64,000 bases of DNA from Dipetalonema caudispina (Eukaryota; Nematoda; Chromadorea; Rhabditida; Onchocercidae). Of the stretch, positions 27,801 to 42,300 are shown piece by piece. The first letter of the stretch is position 1. Each line of letters starts with the position of its first letter. Under the pieces are notes generated by a model that had not been told where the DNA came from, did no database searches, and saw only the letters and a list, made by a program, of their open reading frames with translations. Location of the stretch: NCBI GenBank assembly GCA_013365325.1, contig JABVXV010000039.1, positions 186,001 to 250,000 on the forward strand. Reading direction: 5' to 3'. The translations under genes were made by a program, and so were the position numbers.

Positions 27801-30382
27801 GATTGTCTCCATCTTCAAGCTACTAATTCTTTGTAGATTGACACTTAAAACATATGAATACTTATTTTTCCTCATTTAAGATACAAAACTCTATTGTCAC
27901 CGTGTACATAATTTAATATTCTTGAGTGGCATAAATTAAAAAAAAGTTTGTTTCGAAAAGAGCTCGTGTCGCAAAACTCTTTGTTGCTAATATTTTTGGA
28001 TTAGAACTATTTCGCTGTGGAGAAAAAGTACTTTATTAGCTGCAGAATTTTGCGTCATTAAGTCTAGAATCAGATACATGAATATTGTAAAAAGAAAAGT
28101 GCACTGCACTACTTTTATCTGCTTTTGTTTATGACGATTCAATCGATTACTTGGTGAACTTATCAGTGTAATGAAAAGGTATCGTCACGAGTGATATGAA
28201 TTTCTAAGAAGTGTTCATTTGCATTGATTTATTCGACCGAAATGCAGGGCTTAGTTTTAAGTTGTTTCAAATTTGAACATATCCGTTTTAAAAGATGAAA
28301 TAGGGGGAAGAAAAATTCTATCATAAAGAGGCACAACAACTGTTTTGTTAAAAGTTGGAAATAATTTATGGAACTTTGGTAGTACATACAAAACTTCCAA
28401 ATTTTTTGCTGTATTCAACAGTTGAGTCTTTTAATTGACCGGAAAACATCATGTTAGGTGCTTATAAGGTGCTTTGATCATATGATAGAGTTTTCATATA
28501 ATAAAGTACCGTGAAAGGAATCCTTTATTATGTTTAAAATATTAATTAAAGTTTTAGGATCATTCGGTTTAAAGTTGAAAGAAAGGTTCATTTCCTCACC
28601 CAGTTAGTGACAGTAAAAATAAAGCAGTTTAATTTAAAAATTTCTAACTGAATTTCAAATTTCTAACTGCTCTTAATTTAAATTTTGAGATTGTTTTTCT
28701 TTTACATTTGAGATTCTAGAAGGAACATTCACTAATACTATTTATTTTATTCACCTTCTTCCGAAGTCGTGCAACGTACTTCTCATGCTTCTGATTTTTC
28801 TGTCTTTTGTACTACTTTTTAAAACCATTTATAGTTTTTAGATGTGTTGGCGTACCAAGAAAATTTATTTGAAGGTGATACTTGGTAAAGGAAAGAGAAA
28901 CAAATTATAAAAATCAAAAAATATGTGCCAGGCAGATCCAGAGAGAAAGAAAGGAAAAAGGAATGAGTTGAAAAAATGAGATTCACGGTTAGCTATCATT
29001 TGAAACCATCTGCTCTTCGTATTGACAGCAATCACACTGGCCTAACGCAGCGAAAAAAAAATCAGTTCTATTACACCTGCCAGTCAAAAAAAAACCATCA
29101 GTTATTGACTGGATGAATAGGATGGTTTGCTGGGGAAACAATGATTACAAAACTTTTGTGAACTTTTGAGTTTATGACAGTGAAATCTACTTCGCATTTC
29201 TGTCAATTTTAAAATTTATTTAGATTTTTGGTCCCAAATAACTGCGTCCCTTTCAAGATAAGCGCGGTGATGTTGCCTGCATTAATAGCATCAGTAAGTG
29301 CAGAAAAGGCATTGAAATCAAGTGCAAAAGAACTGAATGAGAATAATGATATGGGTCAATAAATGCAGAAAAAAGAGAAAACCATAGCTTTTATGTGATT
29401 GTAATATTTCAAATGATTGAACTGATTAAAGAATAGATCGAATTAACTAAATGTTCCAGTGTGAGCCATTTTATTACTGTTTGAATGCTTTCGCTCATTA
29501 CTTTTTTTCCCTTTAGTTGGTCTCTATAGATACAAACTGAGGAAAAACATAGAGATGTTTCGATTCGAGAAAAATCTTAACATAAATTCATTTTTGCTTA
29601 CAACACGTTGGTAATCACTTTCCATTATCAAACTTAAACACCAAATAATGCAGATGTAAAGTTCTGTTAAGACAATCCGAAGTATACTGGAGAAGTGAGG
29701 AGCAAAATCTTTGTTTCCGTACTTTCAATCAATTTTTTTAAATAGTGAGAGAGAACTATTATATCCGAATATACTTTTCTTTTGTAAGTTTCTACTAAAC
29801 ATAATTATAATTTTCCCATAAAGGGCTATCTAAATATTGCAAGGAAACAATTCAGGTGACAAACAAAAAAGTTTAATTTCATTTCATTTAGTTGAGTTGT
29901 CACGTTGGCAAAAGATTATTTGTATTGTTATATCTCTTAAGTGCCTGGCCAATATTTTTAATGGTTATACTGGTCACTGCAAGTTTATCCTGCTTTTGCC
30001 TGTCAGATAATAACTCCCATAGGATGCTAACACCAAGGTATCACAGTTTTTCGAGAAGCTGGCACAGTGTTTGATACGTACTCCACATCTGAATGTTTCG
30101 AGAAACTTTAATCAAAGACTTATCAGCGCTTACTATTTGCTAATTGTTGCTACGAACTTGTAGTAAGTATCCTTATCTGTGGTATCAAATTCTGCTTCCA
30201 AAATTATCCTTCAGCACAAAGTTGTGGAAGTGACGAGAGCGAGTTCGGTCATCCATTTACCCGTTCATATAGAAAATGAAATCAAAAAGTGGTGCAATGC
30301 TGTATCATGGTACCGTAAAGATGACCTTGCTACATATGTAAAATATTCAACGAGCTTATTGAGATTATGGGTATTATGGCAA

Positions 30383-30442
30383 TTTCAACTCTCAGCAATA
30401 TCATATATATATATATATATATGATATTGCTGAAAGTTGAAA
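30383..30442. repeat. 60-nt near-perfect palindrome
   Basis: The arms 30383-30403 (TTTCAACT...ATATCA) and 30422-30442 (TGATAT...GTTGAAA) are complementary over 21 nt with one mismatch. The 18 nt between them are alternating TA, so the whole block can fold into one hairpin or extrude a cruciform. More TA repeat follows to 30459. Confidence 0.85.
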
Positions 30443-33326
30443 GTATATATATATATATCGATGTATATCGAATTTCAGAGATTACGAATAGCTTTGGCAG
30501 AAGTGGTTGTGAATTTCAAAAATACATGTCATTTATTAGTTCGCTGTAACAACAACACATCTTCCATTATACATTGGTTAAAAATAGGACAAATTTTTTC
30601 GTGATTCAGAGAATCTTGTTGGTTGAATTCGAGCACCACTGAAAAATGCAAAATTATTTCTCCTCATCAGGATTATGAATACCTTTAGGATGAGTTCATC
30701 TCTGTCTGGCAGTCTTGCTATCAATTCTCAGCTCTGGGATAGCGAGTTTCCATAACAAAAAACCGGTTTACGTCATTGAACTTCTCTTTTATAATTTTCG
30801 TTTTTTCACAGAATTGTTTTGAAAAGAAAAAACTAACAGGAAAACTAATCTACCCGTCTTTTATGAGGAGCCAATTACTGAAATTGTTTTTTAGCAGCCG
30901 AAGAATCTTTTCTCTCTCAAAATGAATGTTTAAGTTGCTAAATGGGTTATAAATGTAAGTATTGGTAAATGCAATGAATCTTTGGGAAGAACACTTCGTA
31001 AAGTTTCTGTGAAGAAGTCGAAAATGAATTTTGTTTCCATCATAAATATTTAATAGATATTTCGATTTTTTTAGGCGAAAATATTTCTTAAATAATCTCT
31101 CTAGAAATAAGTGAGAAAAAAGGGACAGTCTTCATTATGGATTACTCATTACACAAAGCCTGGTGAATAAACGAAGGGTAATTGGGGTTCTTACCGGAGG
31201 GTTCCTTTTCTTGGACTGAGTGGACAGCTTGATACATTTTTAAAAACCAATCAAGTATTCTTTATCCAGGATGAATGAGAGTAAAAAAATTGGCGGAAAG
31301 AAAAGTGTAGATAGTTTACGATGAAAGTGAATATCATTACTGCAAAACACATTTTCTAATCGTGCAAATATTTTGGGTCGATGCTTTCCGTTTTATTCTT
31401 TTCCATAGTATGAACGACCTTGAAGTAATTTTCATCAGTTATCCACCCTACCTTTGTTTTTCCTTTCGCCATTTCTTGCAATTATTATTCCTTTGCTGGG
31501 CTTATCACTAAAGTGTTGTTAATGACCCCAAATGCTTGGAAGACGTCATTTGTACAAATTGGTATGTTTGGAAATCCATTATGTTGAAGTGGTAAAAAAA
31601 CAGGGATGCATCATGTTAGCTCCCAACCTAAAGTTGGAAGTACTTGTTGTATAAATGTACACAACATGAACTCAAATACAGTAATGGAAAGAGTGGTTCC
31701 AGGTTACAGGATAAACTGTAATTGGCGTCCTAAGAAAAAGATTTTTGGAAATTACCTCACATTTTTTAGTTTAAAATATATTGTCAGAAAGGAAAATTAG
31801 AATAAATCATGAACTACATACATGTCTGTTGAAAAATATGGAAATGAAGCAACGACTTACTCTTCAAGGTGATCTTTTACGACGACAGATTTCCGAAGAA
31901 TACGAAAGAACAGAAGTGGGGGTCGTTTAAAGGTATGTTGAGGGACTGCTATGTTGCGATCAGCTTTATCAATATGATAGTGCAGACAAATCAGATTTTT
32001 TTTTTCCAAATTTTCTATTCTTTTTCTTTGATTTAAGTTCTTTTTGATGGAATACGACTGAATTTTATGATTAAGGGGTTTCCATATTTATATAGTTTGG
32101 AGAGCAACGTTTTGCACCTTACCGATCTAAGTTGAGTGAGAAAATATGTTACGATGAAGTAGGCTTATGCGGAATTTTCGACAACTCTCTTCCACACAAT
32201 TCCATCCTTTCATTAACTGGTGTTTATGTCTGCCGTATATGGCGCCATCATCATTTTTGTGATGGGTTGAGCTTCATCGTACTTTTTTTGGGCTTTCTGA
32301 GTGGTACAATAAAAATGGTTACTGACATTAAAGTGGGATATTGATTCATATCATGAATTTAGTGTTTCAGCTCGCCTGTTTATGTTGATGCTGTGTATTG
32401 CTTATATTCAACTAACTATTCTAAAAGCACAGAACAATGATGTTTATGATCAGCAGCATAACGGGAGGGGATAAAGAATAGCGTAATATGATTGTTGTTT
32501 GGGATAAGGAGACATTAATGTAGATGAGGTCAGTCAATCAGGAATTCGTATGTGATAGTGGAATGGTAGGTGAGGAATAATTACTAAATGCTTGGCAAAT
32601 GTGGTTAATGAAGTGAAGTGATTATCTCTATCTCTATCTGCTGGAAGGTGAAAGATGTTTACTTGATAAAAAAGGAACACAGCTTGTCGTCGAGAGGTAG
32701 TCCATAAATAAGAACTAAGATATCTTTTCGTTCTTTGATTTTAATGATGTTTTAAATTTAAATCCAAAGAAGTTTCTTTTTTTTATTATAAAAGGGAACA
32801 AATATTGGATAGCATTATGAAGCATGTAATTAATGTTGAGGACACATCTGCACAACATCTGTTACGATAAGTATACTTGAGAATAAGCAATGGAGGGCAT
32901 ATTATCGGCTTCAGCGATCGTAGATTAATTAAAACGAAGATCAGGACCATGTAATAATGCAGTTTTGCAAGCTCGTTTAGTTTAATTGCTTCAATTTTTT
33001 AAGCAAGGTGGGGTTTGATATGTTCATTACGTTCATTCCTAACTACGAGGTGGATTTTTAAAGGTTATGTGATCTTATAGGAGCCGTCACTAAAGCAACA
33101 ATGTTGAACAGTTTCTTCATAAAGTTGATAAATTCTCATCTATAAGGTCTTCAGGAGTCTCGTAAATCATTGTTTAACATTGCAACAGACAATAGCTACT
33201 CAAAAATATGATAAGTGATGGCAAAGAGTGTCCAGAAATTTAATTAGAATTGCTAGAACATTGATTTTGTTTGAGGAACATTAATTTACCCGTTTTAAAA
33301 TTTCAAGATTTTGTTTTTCTTTTCAG

Positions 33327-36300
33327 ATGACCGTTTTCTTGGATTTCATTTCACTGAGGAACCCTCAAGTACGGTAGCAAAGGCTGGACGGGTAGAGTTG
33401 AATTGCCGATATGCTGTATCGATGAAGAATACTGCTTCTCGCATTGAATGGCGGAAAGATGGTGCAGAACTGGGTTCATTACGATCTACTGGGAAAGTGT
33501 AAGTTACAATGAATGACAGTTCACATGCATGTCTAAAACTAATTTAACACTCTTTTTTTGCATCGATTAAAATGAGATTCGTCGAACTTGAATTGATGAC
33601 ATTCTTCACTGCTACTTATCACTAAAAAGTAGTAATTTTTCGTCGTTTGTTTTCTTAAATTTCACAAAATTTGATAAAAATGGAAAAGTTATTATTGAAG
33701 AGAGGTGAATTTTTCTTCTTTTAAAAGGAATTCAAACAAACCATCTTTGCTATCTACTAACAATAAGAGTGGATGTTCATTATATTTGTGTATGATTAGT
33801 TCACTGTTTTGAAATTGTGAAAAATGATTTTTGCTTCCAGAATCCAGAAGGTAGTTTTCGGTGATTTATATAAGATCTGGGGGGCTGATAGTAAGTGAAT
33901 AGATCAATTGCTAAATTTGTAATTTTTAATATGTACATCTACAATATTCTATCAAGTTTGTAGGAATTAACGACGAAAAGCGCGATTAATCTTATATTTA
34001 ACACTACGTTTGCTTCTAGCCACATGCTTGTTAATTATTGTTTCGTACCATTTCGCGTTATTCCTATTCCACAATGAGAGTCTTATTTAGCTTTGTACAA
34101 CTTGATTACAAATGATTTTTCCTCAACACAGTAATATAAATCATTCCTTATCTACGAAATTCCGTTTCTCCTATTCCTGAAATTAGTTTTAATTCTTATC
34201 CTGGAAGATTCACTTAGAAAAAATTTGGAAATGCTGTTCTACAGCAGTAAGTTAAGGGGGAAGAATGCTTAGAAAGAGATTATAAAAGAGGAAATGAGAT
34301 TTTGGGAGAATTATTCAGTGGTAGTTACTAGGATAATTGTTTTTTAGGTTGAATGGTTTAGGATATGTGGTACCGAAAGTGATATCCCTTGTGATTTATT
34401 TCTTATTGTTTTCTTGCGATAATTTTTTTAAATTATCATTTCTCTATTCAAAAAGAATTATTCGTCGAGTTTACCTGTTCTCTGTTGCTGTTTCTTTCGG
34501 GTGGAATATTTGGATTTGAAAATGTTTTCCTAATTTGATTAAAGTTTAAAATTTCCTGGTTTTTCTACGACTTTTTAATTTTTTAGTGGTTTCTCATTTC
34601 TGGGCGAACGAAAATTTCTGTCGAATAATTAATGGATTCTTTTTGGATCGTAAAGGCTACTCCATGTCGGAAGGGTAATCGAAACATAACGGTAGGGAGT
34701 TTATATGGAAATTTGCTAGGGTATTGTGGGTATTACTGAATGTCGCTGGGATGAGTCGCTAGGGATCCATGATGAATGGATAAAGTAGCTTAAAATGGAC
34801 ATTGCTTGAGTAGTCGGTTTGGTTCGTTGTCTAATTTATGTCATCTCACTTGAGGAATTATCCACAATGGGGGGCATCCGGTGGCCGACGATTGACAGAG
34901 AAAGGATGGTCAAGGGTGTAGAAGCTTGAAGGCTTCGTTGCTATTGCTGAAGACGCAAGCTGAAATGGTTTGCGCAGTAAATTAAGCTTTCTGGCATCGT
35001 ATGCCAAGGACATAAACACAGAACAATTCAGCTACTATGAAAGTTGTATTACCCTTGTAATGAACTGCATCAGTAGTTTAGTCTAAACATTGGATAAATG
35101 AGTTAAATATATTTATTTTTAAGAGAAATTTGCATTTTATGAAAAAATTCCGTTCCTGCTTCTCCCAGCTCTGGATGAAACAGCGATTCTCCTAGTGCTT
35201 ACCAATTCTACTTTGAAAATAATGAAAAACAAGAAGTTAAAAGTATGTAAAAATGTTTGTTTCAAAAAGTGAACAGAATTATCATTTCAGAGAAGAAAAC
35301 TCTTGAAACAATATCTTTATTGCTACAGAATGACTTCATTAGGCCTTCATTTGAATTTTGTTAATTTTGTCGAGAATTCTCATAAAGTGTTCTCTTCATC
35401 ATATTTATAGTATTTCAAGCAGTCCTTCTTCACTGCAGTCTTTAAATGTTTTTTATTCCATCTCAATTTTTTCACATTTATTATTCCGTTTGTGATGGAT
35501 AGTGGGGTGAAATAGATTTCTAATACTGGTTTTTCTTTTTTTTTTTTTTTCGAAAATTGGAAAACATTAGTCATGATTTTTTTTTTATTTTGATGGAAGA
35601 GAGTATAACCGTTTGGCAAAATGAGAGGGTGTGTAAATAGGGAATGATAGATATGAAAAAAGAGAAGGGATTTGATAAATTTTAAAAGTTTTTTCTGTAC
35701 AAATTGCACATGCATGTTGCTCAGTACAATATTGAAGGTATATGTCCTTGAATTTGTTCGTTGGTCGTTGATTAGTATGAACCTGATCAGTAAAGCTCCA
35801 AGACTATCATCTGAATGGGAGAGAAAACTTCCTAATGAATTCCACTACTTATTATTGATTCGTGTTCCGTTTTACCAGCTTCTTAAATAGTATTTTAAGC
35901 CTTCTATTCCATTACTATAAAATGGCATATAATAAACTTGCAAGGGATCATACTAGTACGATAGTATTTATGAGGTATAAGAATTGTTTACTGTTTGGTG
36001 TAAGACACGAATAGAGTGAATTTTGGTATAATAAATTGGATGTAAATATAATTGCAGAGAAATTGACGGAACAACGCATGCCTTTAGAAAGGGATTGTCT
36101 TGTTGTTGTTATTCGATCATATTAGTCAATTTTCCTCGGCAAATTGAAGAGATAGTAAGATATTGTATAGTTTGAATGTGTACTGTGCAACAAAAGCAAG
36201 AGCAAATAACAAAGTCTTGTTATTATAACCTTTAAATTGCCCAGTTTCATGACTCGTAGTTAAGTTTCATGTGGAAGAAAAATGTGGTTGTAGTCGGATG

Positions 36301-39300
36301 TATGTTATATTCACAATTTGAACATATTTGAAATTGAATCTTAGTTGGGTTATCTTAAAAAAATATCTTTTGAAAAGGTGATATTTCATGGGAATGTCCT
36401 CCTTTTTTTTCCTTCTCTGTCTTCCAATTTGCTATGTTACGATGCTCATCAATGATAATGTGCTTTCTTTTGCTCCTCGATACCTCACATTCATTACTCA
36501 AATGTCCTTGCTTTGTTTGTATAAGATTCGCCAGTAGACCACCATTGAAGCTTACAATATTAAACAGAAAAAGGAAGCAATCAGTATTGCAAGTGGAATA
36601 AATAATCTCACGACAAATTTCATTAGTTTTTCTATGCAGATAGGAATGAGAATTCTATAATTCGCTGATGAATCAAAAGCTAAATTTCAGTGTTTCTATC
36701 AAAATTTTAATGGATAATAAAAGTGCTGCCAAGCGTAATATTAAATTCACCAGATTCAGTGAATTATGAAGTATCTTGGACTGATTGACAATGTTTTTAC
36801 ATGAATGAATCTTATAAAAAGAGTCAACAGCGGGCAATTCATATTAGAAGTATTCGAATGCAAAAAAATATTGGAACTTTTGGAAGAAACTGATCAATTC
36901 GTTAAAACCAAGCGATCATCCTACAACACTTGCAGTTAGGTAAAAAAATGTTTTTTCAAACCAGGACAGCGTCTTCACACCTGATCGAAGTAGTCTGATA
37001 ATATCGCTCTTTGATCTTCGAATGATCAAATTAAAATAACAAGCACTGTTGTGCACATTTAGATGGAAGAATGATCGGGAATATTCATGACTGCAGCAGG
37101 TAACCACTGTGACAGAAGTAAGGTGGTATTTTCAGAAAGGTATTAGTTGTATAGAAAGGGAATTTTGAGCAGTAGATGTTTCTGTCATTTACTATTATCA
37201 CATCTTTGCATCCAAAAAGGATGGATTCAAGTAGTGACAGAAAGTGCTAAATATGGAAAGATCGAATTTCTTTATGAAAAAGAGCTTCCCAAATGATGGA
37301 AAGCCATTTGAAAATAAAGTATTAGGCCAAGATTTTTTTCCCAAGATTATTCAAGAGATGAATAGCAGGGAGAATTTCAAGTCGTTCTTGGACTCGAAGT
37401 TTCTTTTTTTCATTTACTGAACATAATATTTATTATATTTGTAACTGATATATTTACTTCTGAAATCATTTTTGAATCACACGATAGTGTGATAATTTTG
37501 TGATATGCCTCAAATTCATCTGATTATTCGAAGCTTTTTACCGTTAACGTATTGGTTTTTTCACTCTGTGTACGATGAAAACTGCATAACAGCTGAAACC
37601 AAGCGAGAAAGCTCATTATTCTTCAATGCATGTTTTATGTGCGCTGTTTATATATAATGAATGTTTAATTTTTATTCCTTGATTAATAGCAGTAATTTGT
37701 TAAGGTTTGTGACATCTTCTGGTTCATTAATTATCGAAAATGTTGGATCCTCCGATGAAGGTTCATATCAGTGCGCAGTTCATGTAACAGATGAAAAAAA
37801 TTTTGTTTGGACGTATCTTTCCCGGAGGGCGGCTATTCGGCTGCCTTTTCTTAGCAGGTTTTATGCTTTTTTTAAAAATAAAATCGATAATATGACATTT
37901 TTGTTTAAGCGACTCATGATTACACGTTTGTGATTGTTTATTCAGTGGAGTTATCCGTATGTTAACAAACAAAATTTCCCTTACAATACGTTTGTTTTTA
38001 GATTTTTTCAATGAATTTAATAATTACAGGTTCGAAATACAACCAGAAGATCGTGAAGTGCATGTCGGCCAGAATGTTGCTTTTGCCTGCATGCTGGTTA
38101 GTATTCTTCCTTCATCTTCCATTTTGCTGCTTTTGTTTAAAATTTCGAAATCTTCTGAATCATATACCCATTCTTTGAGAATTAGCGTAGGATGATTTGA
38201 AGTCTAGCATAAAAACAGATTTAGATTTTGAAATTATGATGGGTAAATGAGTAATAAATGGTTACAGGATTCTCAACCTTCTGCTCATATCGAATGGTTT
38301 TTCAACGGAAAAAGAATTATTGATCGTATATTTTTTCTTTGCTTTCTTTCGCTTTCTTTTAGGAATATTATGATAAAAACATAAAACTGGAAAATAAAAT
38401 CAAGTCAGTTAGTCTTGTTGGATTACATAGAGATTTATGAGTGATTAGTAGAAACAAGATTTCAATTTTATAGTTTTATTTACAAGTTAGAACATGCAAG
38501 AACTGAGATTACCTTCGTTCATGTAAATTTAATGTTTCGTTTAAAAATTAAAGGAGTTTCCGTGGTCAGTAGAGGACAGTGAAGTATTCACTTCATTTTT
38601 ATGATACGTTTCGATTTCTTTATGAAAAAGAAAATTTACATTGAATCATGACTTCGTTTGGAAAAGGAACATTTCATTGTCAAATTGATGTCTTGTTTTT
38701 CGGAAGATAAAGTTAATGTTTAGAGTTTTGGTTACAGGTGATGATAGTTCCATAACAATATTTCCGGTTACTTCGACGCTTGAGATAAGTAGTGTCTTGC
38801 CCAGGCATGAGGGTGCTTATCGCTGTGTTGCAACAAATGAAGGGAAAACTCGTGCGAGCCGTGATGCTCAACTTACAATAAAACCTGAAAATAGTGGTAA
38901 TTCTAGTGATTTGTTAATATATACAGTTGTTGAAGAACACAGTTTTTCTTCCTGAATCATAATTCTATTGGTGACACATTCAAAACCCTTAAGAAATTCC
39001 AAGGACTAATTTTGCAGTTGGCAATGAGTTTTCGGAGCCATATTTTGTTCTGGAACCTCGAGGTAATGTGGTAAATGAAGGCGAATCGGTGATACTAGAA
39101 TGTCTAGTAAATGGTTGGCCACGACCAGATGTCCGATGGTTGAAAGGTGCTGAGACTATATCGGTAGTTGGAGATAGGGTAAGTATTGTTATTGCCTTCG
39201 TAATGGGAGAGACAATTGTTAGTTCTGTGTAAATTTGACTTCTTACATAAAATATGGTGAGGACTGCATTCTCTGGTGCCTTTACATTCCCTGAACATAT

Positions 39301-42300
39301 TAGCTTTTATGAATCTTTCAGATGCGTCAATTAGGTTCATCTTCATTTATGATTCTAAAAGCGATGGCACAGGACACAGGTGTTTATACATGTAGAGCAA
39401 GTAACAGCCAAGAATCATTAGATGCATCAGCTACTGTGCAAGTCAAAGGTATGTAGTGTTTTCACTTTAATGAATTCAAAGAAAATTTGAAAAACTGGCA
39501 AGAAGGTTGCGTTTTATTGGCTTTCGCTTCCAGGTATGAACTTGGATGTTTTATAACTTTTTTTTGTTGTTTTTTGCAGTAGCACCGAAAATCATATCTG
39601 AGCCAAATAGCGTTGTGGCGCAAGAAACAACGGATGTCGAGGTTCGTTTTTTTTGTCTTTACCTAGAAATATTTTAAAAATTGAGGGAAAAGTTTGAAAA
39701 TTATCGAAAAAATTGTAAATCCCTTATGTTAACTTAATTTACTTAAATAACTCATTTCCAGTTCAATTGCGAAGCTTCGGGAGAACCCGGTCCGGCTATC
39801 AGTTGGTATAAAAATGGTGAAGCAATCATTGCGAGTGAATATTTTGTGGTAAAAATTTATTTGTTTGTTAGGGGTAGACAAGGGATGTGACTTTTTTTTT
39901 CTTAATCTATTAATGTAGAATTTATAACAATGTTAATTTAGTTGAAATGAAGTGATAGAAGTTCCCTAAACTTGCAAGCTTCCAGTTTAATAAGAAGGTT
40001 CATTTTACATGAAATTAACGAAGTAAATCAAAGCCGGAATAATGGTCCCCGTTTAAAACCAATTCCAGTAATTCTGTTAGCTTTTTTGTTTTTAATAGAT
40101 AGAAGCAGCTCGCTTACGGATTCTCGGATTGGTGCGAAACGACCAGGGTGTATATCAGTGCATTGCTGAGAATGACGCCGGATCTGTGCAGTCGAACGCT
40201 CAGTTAATTGTTGATAGTTCCGGTAACTTTTAAAATATTTAAATTTATTTTTTAAAATTCACGATTGTAATGATGCATGACTGTATTTACGCCGTAATCA
40301 GAATTCTTAGTTGTTCATTCTTCAAATTATAGGCTAGATATGCATTGTGTTTACTTTACATGTGACTACTTAAACTCAATAAAAAGTTTTGCTGGATAAA
40401 ACTAAGTAAAAAGTTTTTCTTTTCTTCAAGTTTCAAATCAAAAATTTATATCAGCTTTCAAAAATTTGCGCATGTGATTCTTCCCGGCTCTACAAGCACT
40501 CTTCGATTTTCAATATTTTGATCTTTCGATCTATTTAACATGGTTTTAATCCATATTTCTGGGTTATCCTCGTTTGATTTCTATCTATTTTTTTCTTAAA
40601 ATTTTAGCAATAATAGTACTACTTTATAGAGGAACTACTACAACTTTATGCCCTAAAGTTTTACTCAATGAATGAAACGACATCTATCTTGGAAGAAATT
40701 ATGAATGTTAATAACACTGGTGAGAGGAGTGTGCATGAGTGTGTATGCGATTGCCTTTTAATTAGCTTGCTGCTTTTTACTATCCTTCATTCAAAAAAAA
40801 AAATTTCGATCTGAATGATTCGTTCCAAATTTTTATCGGATTCTAATTTTTCTCAAATTCAAGGTATGAGAAATGTCTTTTTGGAATTTATCCAATAACC
40901 GCTGATCGTTTGTTAACTTTTTAATGCTTTATTTTTTACCCATGCACGATTAATAGCATTTAACCATAAATCCGATGTATATTCGTATTATTTGATTTGT
41001 TTGTTGTAAGCAGCTTAGGCTGACTATGAAAACCGAATATAATTTGAGAAGTGTGTTAAAACGTAGTCACTTATGCCTGAAATTTCTCACTATAACAGTC
41101 TTCATTTTGTCAGGACTCATTTGTAACAGTCTTACTTAAATGTAAAATGCATTCTTATTTTGACAAACCCAATTTAGATTCATTTTCGATGGCTGCTTCA
41201 AGTGGACAGCCAAAATTGCCATCAGAACCGCTAGGTGTTCGTGCAAATGTTGTTGGAAGTCGTTTTGTGGTATTGGCTTGGGATCCTCCTGTGCAACGAC
41301 ATGGTGCTGTTTTAGCTTATCATATTTTTTACAAGGAGCAAGATTCTTCAAGGTTACTACTTTTAATCAGTGGCATAATTTTGTTATATGAAATGGAAAA
41401 GTTTTGGGAACTAAACAGTTATTTGTAACAAATGTTTTTTTTTTAGCTCTAGAAATTAAATCATTCAATCACTACTGTTTTATGCTGAAATCATATAGCA
41501 GGAATCTTTCTATAGAACCTTATTTGTCATATTCAGCGTTTCGCGACATGTAAAAGTGGGTTAAATTCAGGGAACGAATGCTGAACTCATCAGTGACATC
41601 GTTCACGGTAACTCCGTTGCAGCCGAATACTACCTATGTTTTCCGGTTGGTTGCCGAAAATGAAGCAGGTATGGGGAAGTCAAGTGCGCGTATTCTTATT
41701 ACGACGACAGAGGAAAAGGTTTCTTATTTTACGGACCACTAACTTTGTTAAAGACAAACAAACGTCCTTTGTAGATGGGATTGGTTCTTATGGTACTATT
41801 ATGAGTTTATTAGCAGCACATATCTTGTTTTTCCTGTTTGGAAAAGTATTTTGAGTACAGTTCGTCATAACTTTTAAAATAAAGTATGGAATTGGAAATT
41901 TTTAGGCAGTTCCTGGTAAAGTGAAAAATCTGCGTGGCACGGCTTTGAGTCCGGAAACTGTCGAAGTATCCTGGGAACCACCAGGCGGCAATGGGGCTGA
42001 GCCAGTGCAGTACAAATTGTTTTATATCCGGAAGGACCATGAACCGAATGAGAAAGAAACGCAGATAGTGGTTTGTTTTTATCGTTAATTTTTGGCTTTG
42101 TTTCGAAAGATTGAGTACTGATGTAGCCAACAGCATGTAGACTGATCGTTCATTATCCTTAATTTTGGAAAAAAATTCACTAACAGAGTGTTGTTTTCAG
42201 ATGAAAAAGACTTCTTATACTCTTCATGGCATGGAAAAATATGTCGAGTACATCATTCGAGTCGAAGCGGAAGGTGTAAATGGTGCTGGTCTGAGCTCTG

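Larger units (their letters stand above)
23192..33326. other. 10-kb intergenic/5' region with no supported exon
   Basis: It lies between the divergently transcribed Nup153-like and UNC-40-like genes. No frame longer than about 80 codons has any domain, and none joins in phase to the first UNC-40 Ig exon. It should contain the UNC-40 promoter, the signal-peptide exon and probably a long first intron. Visible items are a GC-rich patch with a CT tract near 24.6-24.9 kb and a palindrome at 30383-30442, listed separately. A TTTGTTTAG site about 15 nt before the Nup153-like ATG may be a spliced-leader acceptor. Confidence 0.5.

Noticed and set aside
29269..29361. Short frame MLPALIASVSA with a GTAAGT donor
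   Set aside because: The hydrophobic core is too short and the donor phase (0) does not fit the next unc-40 exon.
32373..32474. Possible unc-40 signal-peptide exon (frame opening MLMLCIAYIQLTILKAQ)
   Set aside because: It looks like a signal peptide, but its only GT donor in the open frame (before TTTATG) ends in phase 0, while the Ig1 exon at 33327 needs phase 1. Without an extra exon it cannot join in frame.
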